From positions 868,001-932,000 of the forward strand of contig JANVFP010000003.1 of assembly GCA_027919835.1 (NCBI GenBank): a stretch of DNA of 64,000 nt. Direction: 5' to 3'. Origin of the DNA: Lentinula raphanica (Eukaryota > Basidiomycota > Agaricomycetes > Agaricales > Omphalotaceae). Under the pieces are notes generated by a model. It did no database searches, was not told the DNA's origin, and saw nothing but the letters and a program-made list of their open reading frames with translations. This document shows, piece by piece, positions 35,456 through 47,175 of the stretch (positions are counted from its first letter, which is position 1; each line of letters starts with the position of its first letter). A program made the position numbers and the translations under genes.

Positions 35456-37023
35456 TCAAACTCCATACTTCTCGATGAACCCATGATGGAACTTTTCTAA
35501 TTTCCCAACGTACTCTTCCACACCGGGACACAAACAAGTCAAGCGATAATGCCAATGACCTTCCCTCTGTCCAAACCCACTACCAGGAACGACGCAGATA
35601 CCCGTCTCGTCCAGAAGCTGCAGAGCATAGAACGCATCCGGCTGTTTGCCATGTTTCTCTGCCTCCGCGATAGCTTTGTCCGAGAGTGTGATCTTAGGGT
35701 ATAAGTATAATGCCCCGGGAGAGTTCACACACTCTACGCCAGGGAGCTTGTTGAGCCTGTCAGCCATGATCCTCGTCCTTTCAGCTAGAGCTGCGTGGAT
35801 TTTGTCAGTCTCCTCCTTCCATTTCGGATATGACTGATCGCCTTGCTTAGGTGGTCGTACCAACGTATCAACGGCAATCTGTCCCTGGAGTGGAGGACAA
35901 AGTCCAACAGAGACCATCTTGTAAATGAGAGCAAGAATCTCCGGAGAGATATTCGTGCATTCAAAGTATCCACCACGACGACCACATTCGCCCAGGACAC
36001 CTTTGGACACAGAGTGGAACGAGACCAAGGGTACGGTGGACCTTAGCTGAGACACGAGCTTTTTGAACGATGTGAAGGGATGGGTATCGGGTTTGTGAAG
36101 GTTGGATTGGTAGACTTCGTCAGCGAGAAGGACAAGGTCATGCTTCTCACAGATATGAATGAGCTCGATCTGTGTATCCTCAGAGAGAAGAGCGCCAGTT
36201 GGGTTACCAGGGTTTATAACCACCAGCGCTTTGGGCTTTGTTCCGTCTGCTTCGGCCTTGTCTAAAGCGATTTTGATTTCCTCCAGGGATGTACTCCAAT
36301 CTGATGAACCGTCGAGGTAATATGGTATAGGCTTTCCGGAATACTGAGCAATGGTAGCGGTATAGAGGGATACTGCGGGATCGGAATCAAGATGCCCGAG
36401 TCCTTGGATGAGATGAGCATGGAGATGAGAAGAGATACACCAGCAGAGGCACCAGCGGTGAGAAATATGTTTTTGGGATCGGATGGGTATCCATCGCGTT
36501 CTAAAAAAAAGGGGTTACGTGAAGAACTAGAAAACAGAGATGAATATTTAACTATACCTTCGATGAACTTGGCGACATGCTCTCTGATCAAAGGCACACC
36601 CTGACTATGACTGTAAGCTCCAATACTTCCGATCTCGTTCTGCAGTTGTTTAGCTCTCTGGACAACGTCTTCCGGGAAGACACCAGGAGCAAGCTCTGCC
36701 AACGCTGGATATTCCATCAACGCTGCCAGCTGCCTCAGAAAGGTGATCTGGGGCTGATCCAGGCCTTGCTGCTGAGGATTACCGATGTTGGAAGATATGA
36801 CTCTGTCGAACGGCAGGTCGTGGCCTGTAGTCTTGAGCTTTGTACGATATTCTTCCGCTTTGATAGCGAGCTCGCCACGGACGGCATATTCGACTTTGAG
36901 GATTGCGGGGTTGAGCGAATCGACGGTGAGAGGTGACATTTGACGGATAGATGAAGATGAGGTGGATAATGAACGGACAGAGGCAAATAGACCTCGAGTT
37001 TTATAACTGAGCAACCGCGGCAT
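35456..37023 (-). CDS. ALT1: alanine aminotransferase, one-base frame break in exon 2
   Basis: Two exons, 36558-37023 and 35456-36500, with an intron at phase 1. The start MPRLLSYKTRGLFASVRSLS resembles a mitochondrial targeting peptide. NPQQQGLDQPQITFLRQLAA, SHSQGVPLIREHVAKFI, RDGYPSDPKNIFLTAGASAG and VINPGNPTGALLSEDTQ are alanine-transaminase motifs. SFHSVSKGVLGECGRRGG holds the PLP-binding Lys. The enzyme interconverts alanine and 2-oxoglutarate with pyruvate and glutamate. The frame of the first part (..IPIPQYP) closes soon after, and the correct continuation (YTATIAQYSGKPIPYYLD) is one base out. The break is at a CCC run (GGG at 36367-36369), and the exons sum to 1511 nt, one short of 504 codons. 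Either the gene carries a 1-nt deletion or the base was lost in assembly. Confidence 0.9.
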
Positions 37024-37451
37024 GGCTCGTGACTCTCTTTCGGTAAAGGAGGGTGTCACGGATCTCGTTTTCTCGTCCTTTTATACAACAGTGAGTAATT
37101 CAGAGCGTTGTTAATGCTATTAGAGACCTAACTTTACCTCAACAGCAGCCCAACAGCCTCTTCAACTCGACTGTGCTTCCAATGTAAGAGACAAGCTGTA
37201 TGTAGTGACTCGAACAACATTCTCAAAGTTCAACCACGTGGCTTTCACTTATTTCCGATCCGCTCGATTCTGCATTCCGGTCACAGCCGTTCATATTCAA
37301 CGCAAGCTACATATCCTCGTCAATACTACAGCCCACTGAACACGAGATATTATGTATTAGTCTACCGCCAGTGACATCGTAAAAAGTCCAAGCAAGCATT
37401 ACAATTGATCATTTCAAAATTCATACGGAGATCCGTGCAAGACATCCAAAA
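37024..37451. other. intergenic, no gene seen
   Basis: 428 bp between the ALT start and the 3' end of the M50B-like gene. Probable ALT promoter; no coding signal. Confidence 0.4.
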
Positions 37452-38863
37452 TTACACCGGAATACCGAGCAGTCCGACCATTGTCGCTGATATCAGGCTG
37501 AGTATACCATATCCTGCTACGGTCGGCGCTATCGCACCACTGCTTCCTGGTACAGGTAAAAATTTCGAACTGTCCTCCTTCTGTTGTTCTGCACTTTCTT
37601 TGAAAGCTGCTAAACCAACGAGGACACCCGCAATGAAGAAGATTAGCGAGATGAACAGCCAGAGCACACCCCATACTGCGCCATAGCAAACATAGTCAGT
37701 GAGAATACAAACCCGGAAAATATCGGAGAGCTTCATGTACCTTGAGATGGACAGCATCCACATATTTTCGCAAACTGCGATGCGTCAGAAGAGTTCACTT
37801 TCCGGGATATAGTGTCGTCTATTGAGAGACGGGATCTCGGGAGGTCAGAGATTGGCATCTATCCAGGCAGGCCTAGCGAATACTTACCAATGATATCCCA
37901 CAGGCAATACATGCAGCTCATGACACCGATAAATAAGACAAGGTATCGCAGTGCTACTCCGCCGGCGACAAACCAAAACAGGACTATGAGCCCAGACATA
38001 CCCAAAATCAAGACCCAGGTTCTGTGATTCCGGAATGAACCAAGTTAGGCAACATTCGCAACACAGATAATAGCGTAGGTACACTCACAGCCAATCTCTC
38101 TTTGCCCACCATAGAGTGAACAGAAAGAAGACAGCAAGCACTATGCTTGCAATCTTACTAGCATTCGTGTCAAAACCGCACGCGATGAGTGCCGCGCCAA
38201 TCAAGGAGGACCCAAGATATCCTGCAGGGAGAGTGAGATATGGAATACCCCCGGACATACTCGTGGCACCGCCTTCGTCGGCTGTTCATGGTGAGTCGTT
38301 GAAAAGACATATGGGTGAGTTCGGACAGTGGAGATGAGGAAGATGATACATACGATCTAACTCTATTGAGTGTATGTGTGCGCAGGTGAGGACTCCCATG
38401 AAGGCATGGGACATCTGCAGTCCACGAGAGGGTGATTCGCGAGTGATGCGAAGGAAGGACGAGATGCAGATACATTGAAGGAGTAAGCCTATCAGTTACA
38501 CGCAGATAGATTATTTGAGCTCACGCACCTCATGGAAGCCTACAGTCAACAGCCTGAGGAATGGGTGTCGCATTCTAAGCCGGCAGCACGACTAGAGCCA
38601 AAACAAAACATACTTGAAGGGATAAACTTAACCATGATCAACATCTTTCACCTGTAACAGCTCGTAAAGGACTCACTTATCCAGCTTAGGATCGGTATAT
38701 GCCATAGTATTCCTATAACCAAGATATAACATCCTGCTACAATCAAAGTCGTACGCTGGGTTGCGTTCGGAGTCAAAGTACTTTGCACATCTCGGGTGAA
38801 AAACTGGTGTAAAGCAGTAGAGCTGAACGTTCCATCAACAGCATTCGTGTCTGTTGTATACAT
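37452..38863 (-). CDS. peptidase M50B-like membrane protein, 304 aa
   Basis: Eight exons: 38677-38863, 38614-38626 (13 nt), 38529-38553 (25 nt), 38354-38414, 38089-38281, 37888-38021, 37741-37818 and 37452-37675; 305 codons. The start is the ATG at 38863; the frame continues upstream without an ATG. The first helix is TTLIVAGCYILVIGILWHI. The zinc motif HEMSH falls at residues 74-78 (IYPFKLLTVGFHEMSHA), split by introns around the 13- and 25-nt exons. Then come DEGGATSMSGGIPYLTLPAG, YLGSSLIGAALIACGF and VLGMSGLIVLFWFVAGG-like helices. The C-terminal part contains SDASQFAKICGCCPSQVWG and a last pair of helices. This is the M50B-like family, multi-pass proteins related to site-2 proteases; the fungal members' substrates are unknown. 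Confidence 0.85.
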
Positions 38864-39011
38864 CGAGCTTGAGGTACAATATCTGAGTAGATAGCTGTAA
38901 AATGGTATGACTGTGTGGAAGATGGGGTATAAAGTTAAACTGGACAAGAAAATGCAAAGCCCTCGAGCTGCGCAGCGAAATGGTTGAAAGGAGAAATTTG
39001 ATTATGTAATG

Positions 39012-39116
39012 GCTTCCGCGTAGACTCGAGCCAGTAACTTTGCACGACAGTCTGAGTTGAGCGCTCAGACGTGTCACTTCTCTGCCAGAGTGACTGGTTC
39101 GAGTCTAGCTTCCGCG
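39012..39116. mobile_element. 87-bp MITE-like element with 18-bp inverted ends and a 9-bp direct repeat
   Basis: GCTTCCGCG occurs at 39012-39020 and again at 39108-39116 in the same orientation. Between them (39021-39107) lies an 87-bp unit. Its ends are inverted repeats: TAGACTCGAGCCAGTAAC on the left, and TAGACTCGAACCAGTCAC as the reverse complement of the right, matching at 16 of 18 bases. Internally there are two more hairpins, GTCTGAG/CTCAGAC with a 7-nt loop and GTCACT/AGTGAC with a 10-nt loop. The arrangement fits a tiny non-autonomous DNA element with a 9-bp target duplication. It also resembles a tRNA-like three-way fold, but no acceptor stem or A-box is present. Confidence 0.6.
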
Positions 39117-40231
39117 CATCTCCGAGGCGGAGCGTCTTGAACTTCCAAATTCCAACTTTTCTCTGAGTCCAGATAATTGAAGGTACATACGGTTCGGCGT
39201 TCACGCGTTCAACTCGTTCAACGCTGTGGTTCTTGCTTGCTGTTTATAGAGTAAGACCCTCAACCGCCAACAGTTGAGCTGGATCCCACGAGTCTCCAAG
39301 GGCAGCTATGTAGTAAGGACCCCACTCCAAGGACCAACACAGCGATCGCGCTGCTTGTTCAAAATTCACCCAATCTTACGGGCTATTGGAAACACTCGAG
39401 AATAATCAACGAACTCAGGTGACTCGTTAACTCTCAAAGTTCATCATCCTGCAAAACTAAAGTGATCGTGGGTACCACCGTAGGGCTGGTCGGATTGTGG
39501 ATCATAGGGTTATGTGGGATAGTCTGACCACAATTTGAATAGAAATTGCAATACACAGCAAGGCGCAACGAAGTATTTGCTAGATTTCATGGCTCCCTTT
39601 CCATAGGTGGCCTATTAGGGGACTCGCTCAAATATCCAAATTCTTCTGGGACGCACGATTTCGTACAAGAACGGGACAACATTATCGGTGGACCGTGGAT
39701 GGGTTTGAATGAGAGGCCTGTATCAGGGAAAGCCTAGAACGCAAGGTCACTCCTAAGTACTTCATTGTATACGATTTTATTTATTCTCTCTAGGATCATG
39801 AGCGCACTCCAGGTTTTCCCTTTGGGGAACCTCAACCGCATTCAATGTGCTCCCCTTCAACTTGGAACGTATATACTACTCCTACGCAAACATTGAATAC
39901 ATGACGGTGTGTCTCGTTGTCGCGGAACCACGGGAGGCGCTATACGCCATTTCTTCTTGCTGAATGTAATCTCTGGTCTGCATCGAAATATGGCTTATAC
40001 AACCACGCATCATTCCCGAGCCAAACTCTCGTTTTCCAATCTCATTCGCCCGCCAACTTTTCGTTCATCAAAAGTCATGCAGTGGGACATTCACTACTCC
40101 AGCCGCAGGTTCTGCGACATCATGATGGCATATGTACACACACCGTAACTCTTACTGCAATTTGAATAAACCAACAGCGCAAAACTCTTACTCAGAAAGC
40201 AATTGAAGGATTTACAAGGTTATACCCTAAC
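39117..40231. other. intergenic, no gene seen
   Basis: 1.1 kb between the inverted-repeat element and the kinase gene. The open frames at 39546-39737, 39909-40148 and 39917-40165 have no domain or splice support. Confidence 0.45.
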
Positions 40232-41608
40232 ATGTCGGATCGTCCAGCAAGTTTTTTTCTTCTCTGTTGAATATTGCCGCCCCCAGTGGCCCGTTCTCAT
40301 GCGATTCGTAAATCCTTGGGCTTGGTAGTTTCGCACAGGGAGGGTACTCGGTCGTGGCACGTTCAGCATCGTGAAGGAGATTATCAATATCGAAACGGGT
40401 GCTCGATATGCCTGCAAGGCTCGTGTCTTGTTGCGATTACGAGTACAGGAATCCCACTGATGACTGATACTCATCACTCGATAATAGATCGTCAACAAGG
40501 TTGATATGGAAGGCTGCGAGTCCATGGTCCTGAACGAGATCCGTATCCTCAAACTTATATCTGGCGGAAGCAAAAACATCATCACTCTATATGATTACTT
40601 TGAGGTGCGCTCGAGCAGTCCATATTCTGCCCGATGTAGTCAGAGGCTGACTCCTCAATACATCGTGCAGTCTCCCAACAATGTCTTCATCTGCGTTGAC
40701 CTCTGCACAGGCGGCCATCTCTCGGCTAGGATTCAACAAATTGGATACTATCCCGAACAGTGAGAGAGATTTTCATCCTACATTTTTTCTGAAAGGACCG
40801 GCGACTTGAACTTGTTGTACTAGCGATGCCGTTCGACTCGTGCGGTCCATCCTCACAGACATCGTGTACATCCATTCTGTGGATGTAGTCCACCGTGACT
40901 TGAAGCCCGAAAACCTTCTTTTCAGGTAAGCTTTGCGGGTTCAATTACCCCTTGCTATTCAGGTAACTTACCTCTACGGGACGAGGACTCCCGCGGACGA
41001 TGCCGATCTGATGATCACGGATTTTGGACTCGCCCGAGTAATGTCGAGAGGACGTTTGGGAGAAGACGCAAGCCTGATAAGAGAAGTATGCGGGACGATA
41101 CACTATATGGCGCCGGAGATCTTCGCAAACAGTCCGTCGAGTGTTGCCTTTGTGAACGGTTTCTACTTAGCTTATGCCACTTGTAGCTGGCTACGGAAAA
41201 GCAGTCGATATCTGGGCCATAGGTGTAATAACCTACATCATTCTCTCTGGTGACAGTCCCTTTGCCCGGGCTGATAGAGAGGCAGAAAAAAGGGCCATCA
41301 TTTCCCGGGTACGGTATAACATTTCTTTCTCTACACAGACACCCAGCCCAAGTTGATTTCACTTCTGCCACGACTCAGGATTTTGAGTTTGAACCTGCTA
41401 CACACTGGGCTCGCATATCTGAGGCCGCACAACACTTCATCAATATCTGTTTGACCATGGACCCGAATGAGAGGCCGACGGCACAGAAATGCCTGGATCA
41501 TCCTGTCAGTGACCAACGCTCGTCCTACTTTGATCATAACTTACTCGGCCTCACTAGTGGTTGAAAGTTGATAGAAAGACCGAGTTATTGTCTAACCCTA
41601 CCTTCTGA
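40232..41608 (+). CDS. CAMK-like serine/threonine protein kinase, 290 aa
   Basis: Exons: 40232-40250, 40287-40307, 40339-40418, 40488-40604, 40671-40759, 40824-40925, 40986-41131, 41187-41308, 41379-41504 and 41558-41608; 291 codons. The kinase domain is complete. The Gly loop is [11 protein letters not shown] and the ATP lysine is in ARYACK (Lys40). [10 protein letters not shown] and [10 protein letters not shown] follow, then the catalytic loop [16 protein letters not shown] in [10 protein letters not shown], the activation-loop end [28 protein letters not shown], and [18 protein letters not shown]. This pattern is that of calmodulin-dependent/Rck-type kinases. There is no long regulatory tail, so it may be constitutive or scaffolded. 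The first two introns (36 and 31 nt) are unusually short and the start is uncertain. The third intron begins with GC (AAG|GCTCGT). Confidence 0.85.
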
Positions 41609-41827
41609 AAATCCGAGTTCTTCAATCACTGCCTTCTTCATGTACACCCATTCATGAAGATTCATGATTACTTACTATGAAAGTTCCTGCTTCACCTGTC
41701 TCTGACCACCAGCCTGCTAACTTACAAGCACTTGTCTTGTCACAGTTGGCGTTGCTACTACTACAGTAGAAATATAGCTGTAATCGATACATATTGTTCA
41801 AGAAAGACAACTCACAAACCGTGCTCC

Positions 41828-44800
41828 TCAAGGATTTGAATCTAACTTTCGTTTCTTCGTCGAGCTGGAGGTCTCTGACGGAGTGGATTCCTTGCTTTGG
41901 CCGTTTATAACAGCCTCCCCTCCCTCAATCACTTTTCGTTTCCTTGAGTCTGCCTTCCCACCGTTGACATCATCCTCTGTACCCTGGGCAGATTTCTGCG
42001 CCCTCCAATGCAGATATTCAAGGCTGTATTCTACATTGACCCGTGAATTTTTGGCAATGTAATTGGCAGTGCCCGGAACATTTCCTCCGCGACCTGCTAC
42101 ATTCACAGGTGCGGAGGGGAACCAGAGCATCGAGCCGGTCGACGGGTCTCGAGAAAAATGACGCGCTAAGGAGAGGTTAGATGAGTTGACTGTTAGGTAT
42201 GCAGATTGAACTGCTTACTCGTATCCTTGGGCAATGCCAAAAAGTCAGCTTGTACTCCCTGTGTCTGCGCCATAGCATGCGCAGTCGACGTACGATCTAT
42301 CTTTGCTGACTTCGATATCGCCGCCGCAGAGAGTGATTGGGTATAGGACTGGTAGAGTTGCGAATACAGCTGAGATTGCGTTTGAGGGTTAGTATAACGC
42401 TGCAAATATTGTAGCGTGCTGGTCAAAGATTTCGCCACGTCGGAGGAATTGACTAGTAGCGCGCCCTTTGTTGGCCCCGACGCATTACCCAGAACGCCAT
42501 CTGCGACTAATCCACCAGGTCCGCTTCCCCCAACGACAAAGGGACTTGGACGTCTGATCGGATAGATCGTCTTCTCGAAAGCGTATAGTAATCGATGGGA
42601 TGCTTCGGAGTTGTGTGTTGGGATATCTGGAGGCATACACGAATTCCAGCACTTGATACGGACGAAAGCCGAGTTGTTCGTCGATTGTCCAAGTTGACCT
42701 CTGGAAAGTTCGAGATGGTTTTTGTAACCCCTGCTATACCTATAACACGAATCACAGACATATAATGGCCAACCGGGATACCATGCCCCGCCTCTAGGTC
42801 TTCCACGAATATGTGACCGAGTATCCTGGACGAAAATAGGCTCGAGAACGTCTGTGATCGGATGGCATGCAAAATGACCTATGGCCTCACCACTGAGAAA
42901 ACCGTAACAATCATAGATGAGCAAAACTCACTGCTTTTAAATACCTCGTTTTCCCAGAAAACTCTCTGTGGTGAATGAAACGTTTCCTCGGGGCGGTAGT
43001 ACCAACATACGGTAACTCCGTATCGATACTCCTTTTCCGATATTCCGTTGTGATCTCCATTGACCACAACGCCATTTGGACTGGATTTGGTAGCATCGAT
43101 TTGTTTCTTCCATACCTTCCAGACCTGCGCGACAATTGGTCGCCCAACGCCTCCGCCACCACCTGCAGTTGTAGCACTATAGACATCACTGCCATTTGCT
43201 AAATGCACCCAGTCCCCTACACGAATCGTCCAGCCCTTGTACCTGACTTGTTCGAGGAACATGTGATTCTCAGATATTGTGTGGATTCGTTTTGACCCTG
43301 ACGCAAACACTGGTTCTTTTTGAGAGGAGTTTTGGATATCATTGCGGCTAACTCGTCCCGGTACAACACGGAGAGCAGCGAAGTTGGTCTCGGATGAATA
43401 TGAACTTGAGCCTAGCTTTAGACGTTCTGGAGGGTAGGGAGAGGTAAGGTTCTGATAAAGGCGCTAGAGATCCTGATAGTGAGCTAATTGGCTTCCTCAT
43501 TCAAGTCAAATTCACCTGTAAGATGAGGACCTTGGCGTACTCTTCCTTGGATCCACCAAAGACAGTCTTCGGTTTTCCGGAAGGTCCCGTGTATAACCTC
43601 GAAGAGGAACTGGACGGATCGACCTGAGCAGGTGAAGGTTCCCACCACCGACGTGCCTTCTCGAATAAACGCATCATGTCCTTGTCGAAAGCTGCAGGTG
43701 TCGCGTAATGTTTAGACTTGATACGTGTCTGATGAAAAAAGTAAGATGCAGTATCCACATGAAGTATGCTAATGAAACTCACCTCGATGACTTTGATTGA
43801 GATGGGGGTTTCCTTGCCCAGACTCGTTGGTCCATCAATAATATCTGGAATGGCTTCAAGAACAGTGGCAACGCGATTTCCAATAACATCTTTATGTCCT
43901 TTGACTGCATGGATGAGTTCCAAGTATCTTTCCTAAATGTTTGGATCAGGCTCAAAGCATTGTGAATGACCAGTGGATGGAGAAACGACTGACAGTGTTC
44001 CCTTGGGTCAACCACCCTTCCGTCTCATCATCACTAAACCCCGGCCATCTAGGCAAGCTGTTCTCGAGGTGCGTGACAATCAGATCGTCGTCAATGTCGT
44101 CGCCTCCGTCTTCGTCCGCTTCGTATTGACCTTGACCTTCATCTGCACTCTGATCTGTTTCGCTCGCAGAATCTGACACGTCGACCTCCGTCTCAGCAAC
44201 TCCAGTCGTAGTATTTGGAGCTGGTTGAGTCTGGGATAAGAGCTGCGGTTGTTGAGGAGGTGGATCTTGAGCTTCGTTGATCTTCGCGTTTGCCTCCTTC
44301 TCTAGTTCCTGTTGTCGGAGCTTTTCCCTTTCCCTTTCTCTCTCTTCTTCTCTTTCTCTCTCCCTTTCCTTTTCCTCGACTTCCGGATAAGCCTTCTGGG
44401 CTGAACCCGGTGGAGGCGAACGAGACCTAGGCTGAGGCAGTTCGGGATGCTTTGCCCACTCAGTTTCAAGGAGGTTCTTCATGATAGCAGCGTCTTTGGA
44501 TATTTGACTATCTCGTTCGTTGTAAAAGATGGCATTCCAGAATACCAGTGATAAGTCAGTATACACCTCCTCTGCGTCCTTGTATTTGTTTTCGGCAAGC
44601 GAGTCGCGAATTGGATGTAAGGCGCGTGGATTAGGTATCAGCTGCACAGACACTTTAGTCATTATCTTCATTGTTACGAGTTTTTGATCAACATACATCG
44701 TAATATTCTGCCCAGTCGTTGCGATCCAAAGGAATCAAGAACATCCCACTTAGTAGTCTCTTTCGTCCTCTGCCGGTGCCTATCCCAGTTCCTCCAACTC

Positions 44801-44903
44801 CTGTATCTCCGGGTTTTGTTCTACCAGGAGGCGTCGCGACTGCAGTGAGCAGGACATCGAGGACAGCAGATATCGCGGATTTGTGTTGGGGAGTTAAGGG
44901 CAT
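41828..44903 (-). CDS. RSC1: RSC1/RSC2-like bromodomain-BAH chromatin remodelling protein, 915 aa
   Basis: Seven exons: 44697-44903, 43994-44641, 43783-43932, 43516-43728, 42932-43463, 42219-42878 and 41828-42165; 916 codons. The start is the ATG at 44903. Residues about 60-150 form a bromodomain (DWAEYYDVLIPNPRALHPIR, YKDAEEVYTDLSLVFWNAIF, YNE). A Glu/Arg-rich coiled stretch and an acidic linker follow. A second, weaker bromodomain spans about 290-410 (RYLELIHAVKGHK, KETPISIKVIE, HYATPAAFDKDMMRLFEKAR). The BAH domain is at about 490-620: GWTIRVGDWVHLAN, VAQVWKVWKK, VCWYYRPEETFHSPQRVFWE, NEVFK. Rsc1/2 are paralogous subunits of the RSC nucleosome remodeller. The bromodomain-bromodomain-BAH order is diagnostic. 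Confidence 0.9.
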
Positions 44904-45064
44904 GAGGGACAAGTAGTGACCAGCGCTATCACCAAGCGCCCACCCTCTCGGATGACCGTGTCACTCGAAATCTTCAATGCAGCTTCAATGGCTCGGAAAT
45001 TCACAATGCAACAACAACTACATGCACTAGGATATACATAGAAATCAAACAACAGGTTATACGT

Positions 45065-47175
45065 CTAATGTCCCATCACCAAGTCTTGAGCTTGCTTGTT
45101 TCGTGGCGTCAAGGAACAAGCGAAATGTTCAGGATGGCTGAAATGGAATTCAAGTTGTATCCTCGTTAAATGGACGTTGGCTCAGAATAAACCTGATCAT
45201 ACCTTATCACATTTGGAGTATACTGGGGAGGTTTTCCAGATGTGAGGGGGCCTATCTCGAACAAGGCAAGCATCGTGACGATGCCCATGAAAACAGTGTC
45301 GTCCGCCAGTAATTGACCCGGGCAGATTCTGGTAGGCAAAGGTTTGAGTTCATGCTCGAGAGACTGATTTGTGGTCTCTTACCTCCTTCCATATCCAAAA
45401 GCAAACTTCCTCGGGTCAGGATTCACCATTTGATCCGGACTCAACGAATCACTCCATACACGAATTCCATCGCTGGTCTTCCCGAGTTTATATCTCTCTG
45501 GGTTGAATTCGAATGGATTAGGATACACTTCGGGATCATGCATAACGCCCCTGCACATGAATAACGATGTTGTCGGCCTTGATACTCTCTCGCCACGAAA
45601 AGTCAACTCACCAACTATTAGCTATCACAACAGATCCTTTGGGGATTATCCATTCACGGTACACATCGTCTGCTTCGGTTGTAAGCCGATGTGGGGAGGC
45701 AATTGGACCCACGGGGTTCCATCTGTAGACCTCCCGCATCAATCCTTCGACATAAGGCATGTCGGGTCTATCCGAGAAGGTAGGCAGCCGTGAATGACCG
45801 ACGATAGAATCTATCTCTGCTTGCGCTTTGCGCTGCACTTCTGGATGTAGAGACATAGCAAGTACAAACGATGTTAGGCTACCATAAGACTAAAGCGAAG
45901 GCGTTGTGAGTGTTCAAATTCTTCCAGTTAGCAAGCAGAAGACTCACGGTGTCTGAACCAGCCAGAACGAAACCAAGGGAAGCCCACTTCCAATTGAATT
46001 CATCCTCTTCTGTTGCATTTTCCTTGCGTTCGATGAGACCAGTAGTGAATGAAGGCAAAGCAGTTCCAGCGGCCTACAAAGTTTTCGATCAACAACATGG
46101 ACAATATTTGAATTCGAAACGTACGAGCTGTTCCCTAACTTGTTGATAAGGCCATTCCAAAGCAGATGATAAAGTGTTCCGATACTGCTTTGCCTTTCTT
46201 TTGAACGACACACCAGTCCATGAAGGAATGTGGCGTACTGAATTCGAGAAGCGTTACTATCAGTGACTTGAGAACTTCAAAATCATTACTTACAAATGGG
46301 AAACACGTCAACTAAGAATGCACCTGGTACCACCATTTCTGCAAAGTCATGATCTACTTGCTGTGCCACACTGAACAGGGGATCATTCTCGTCTTTGACA
46401 ACATGGCCATGCGAGATTTCGAATATGAGATTGCCAACATGACTAAACGATGGGTTTGATAGATTAGTGTCGCCACTCGCAAAGAATCGGACACCCACCG
46501 ACTAACCTCTTTATGTGCGCTCTGAAAGCGTCTGGAGACTCCATCAGCTGAGCAGCAAGCTGGACTACCTTCGCTTGTTGCAAAGGACGCCATTCTTCAA
46601 CCTTACGAGCACTGAGAACTTCGGCAAACAACCGTCGATACTCTTTATGCCTCTGTATTGGAGCCAGATTTGGAATCCATAGGATCATCTTGACGATGGG
46701 ATGCACTCACGGAGCCACTTTGACCTAGGAACGGGCTATTGTTCCATCCAACCCTACGGATAGTGATGTTGAAGGTAAGTCTACCGATAACCGAAAGTAC
46801 TTACATGTCTCCGGCCATCACCACTCGAGGACGATCGGCATATAGTCCTCCTTTGCGCTCAAGAAGATCGAAGATGGCTTTCGCTGAGTTGAGAACAATC
46901 ATAGACTGTCCGAAAGCCTTGATATGGATAACATCGCCTGATCAACAAAGAATGAAGATATATCTATCCAAGAAAGAGCGCAGTCATTCCGTACCGTATA
47001 TCCTTCCCCATTCTGCGTATTTGATCCAAGGTCGTTCTGTAGGTATCTCGAGAACATTTCCTATGAAAGGAAGCGGCTTGGGGCCAGGAGGAAGACGAAG
47101 CTGGGTGTTTCTCCTATACAGAAGAACGAAAATTGGAAGAGCGAGTGTCGCAAGAATCAATGCTTGATGTAGCAT
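45065..47175 (-). CDS. cytochrome P450 monooxygenase, 519 aa
   Basis: Eleven exons: 46995-47175, 46805-46937, 46711-46753, 46507-46652, 46294-46442, 46125-46237, 45948-46073, 45612-45889, 45383-45550, 45203-45328 and 45065-45161; 520 codons. The start MLHQALILATLALPIFVLLY is an ER membrane anchor, followed by the Pro-rich hinge LRLPPGPKPLPFIGNVLEIP. The I-helix is LAGSDTSYGS, the ExxR is in MREVYRWNP, the PERF-region is FEFNPERYKL, and the heme loop is FGYGRRICPG with Cys448 as the axial ligand. All essential P450 elements are present. The type resembles the large basidiomycete CYP5144/CYP620-like groups annotated as O-methylsterigmatocystin-oxidoreductase-like, whose substrates are unknown. 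No biosynthetic cluster surrounds it, so it is probably a stand-alone xenobiotic or secondary-metabolite oxidase. Confidence 0.93.

Noticed and set aside
38935..38947. Upstream start of the M50B-like gene at 38947
   Set aside because: That codon is TTG; the first ATG in frame is at 38863.
39001..39120. Possible tRNA gene on either strand
   Set aside because: A GGTTCGAGTC B-box-like stretch is present, but there is no matching acceptor stem or A-box, and the inverted-repeat/target-duplication layout explains it better.
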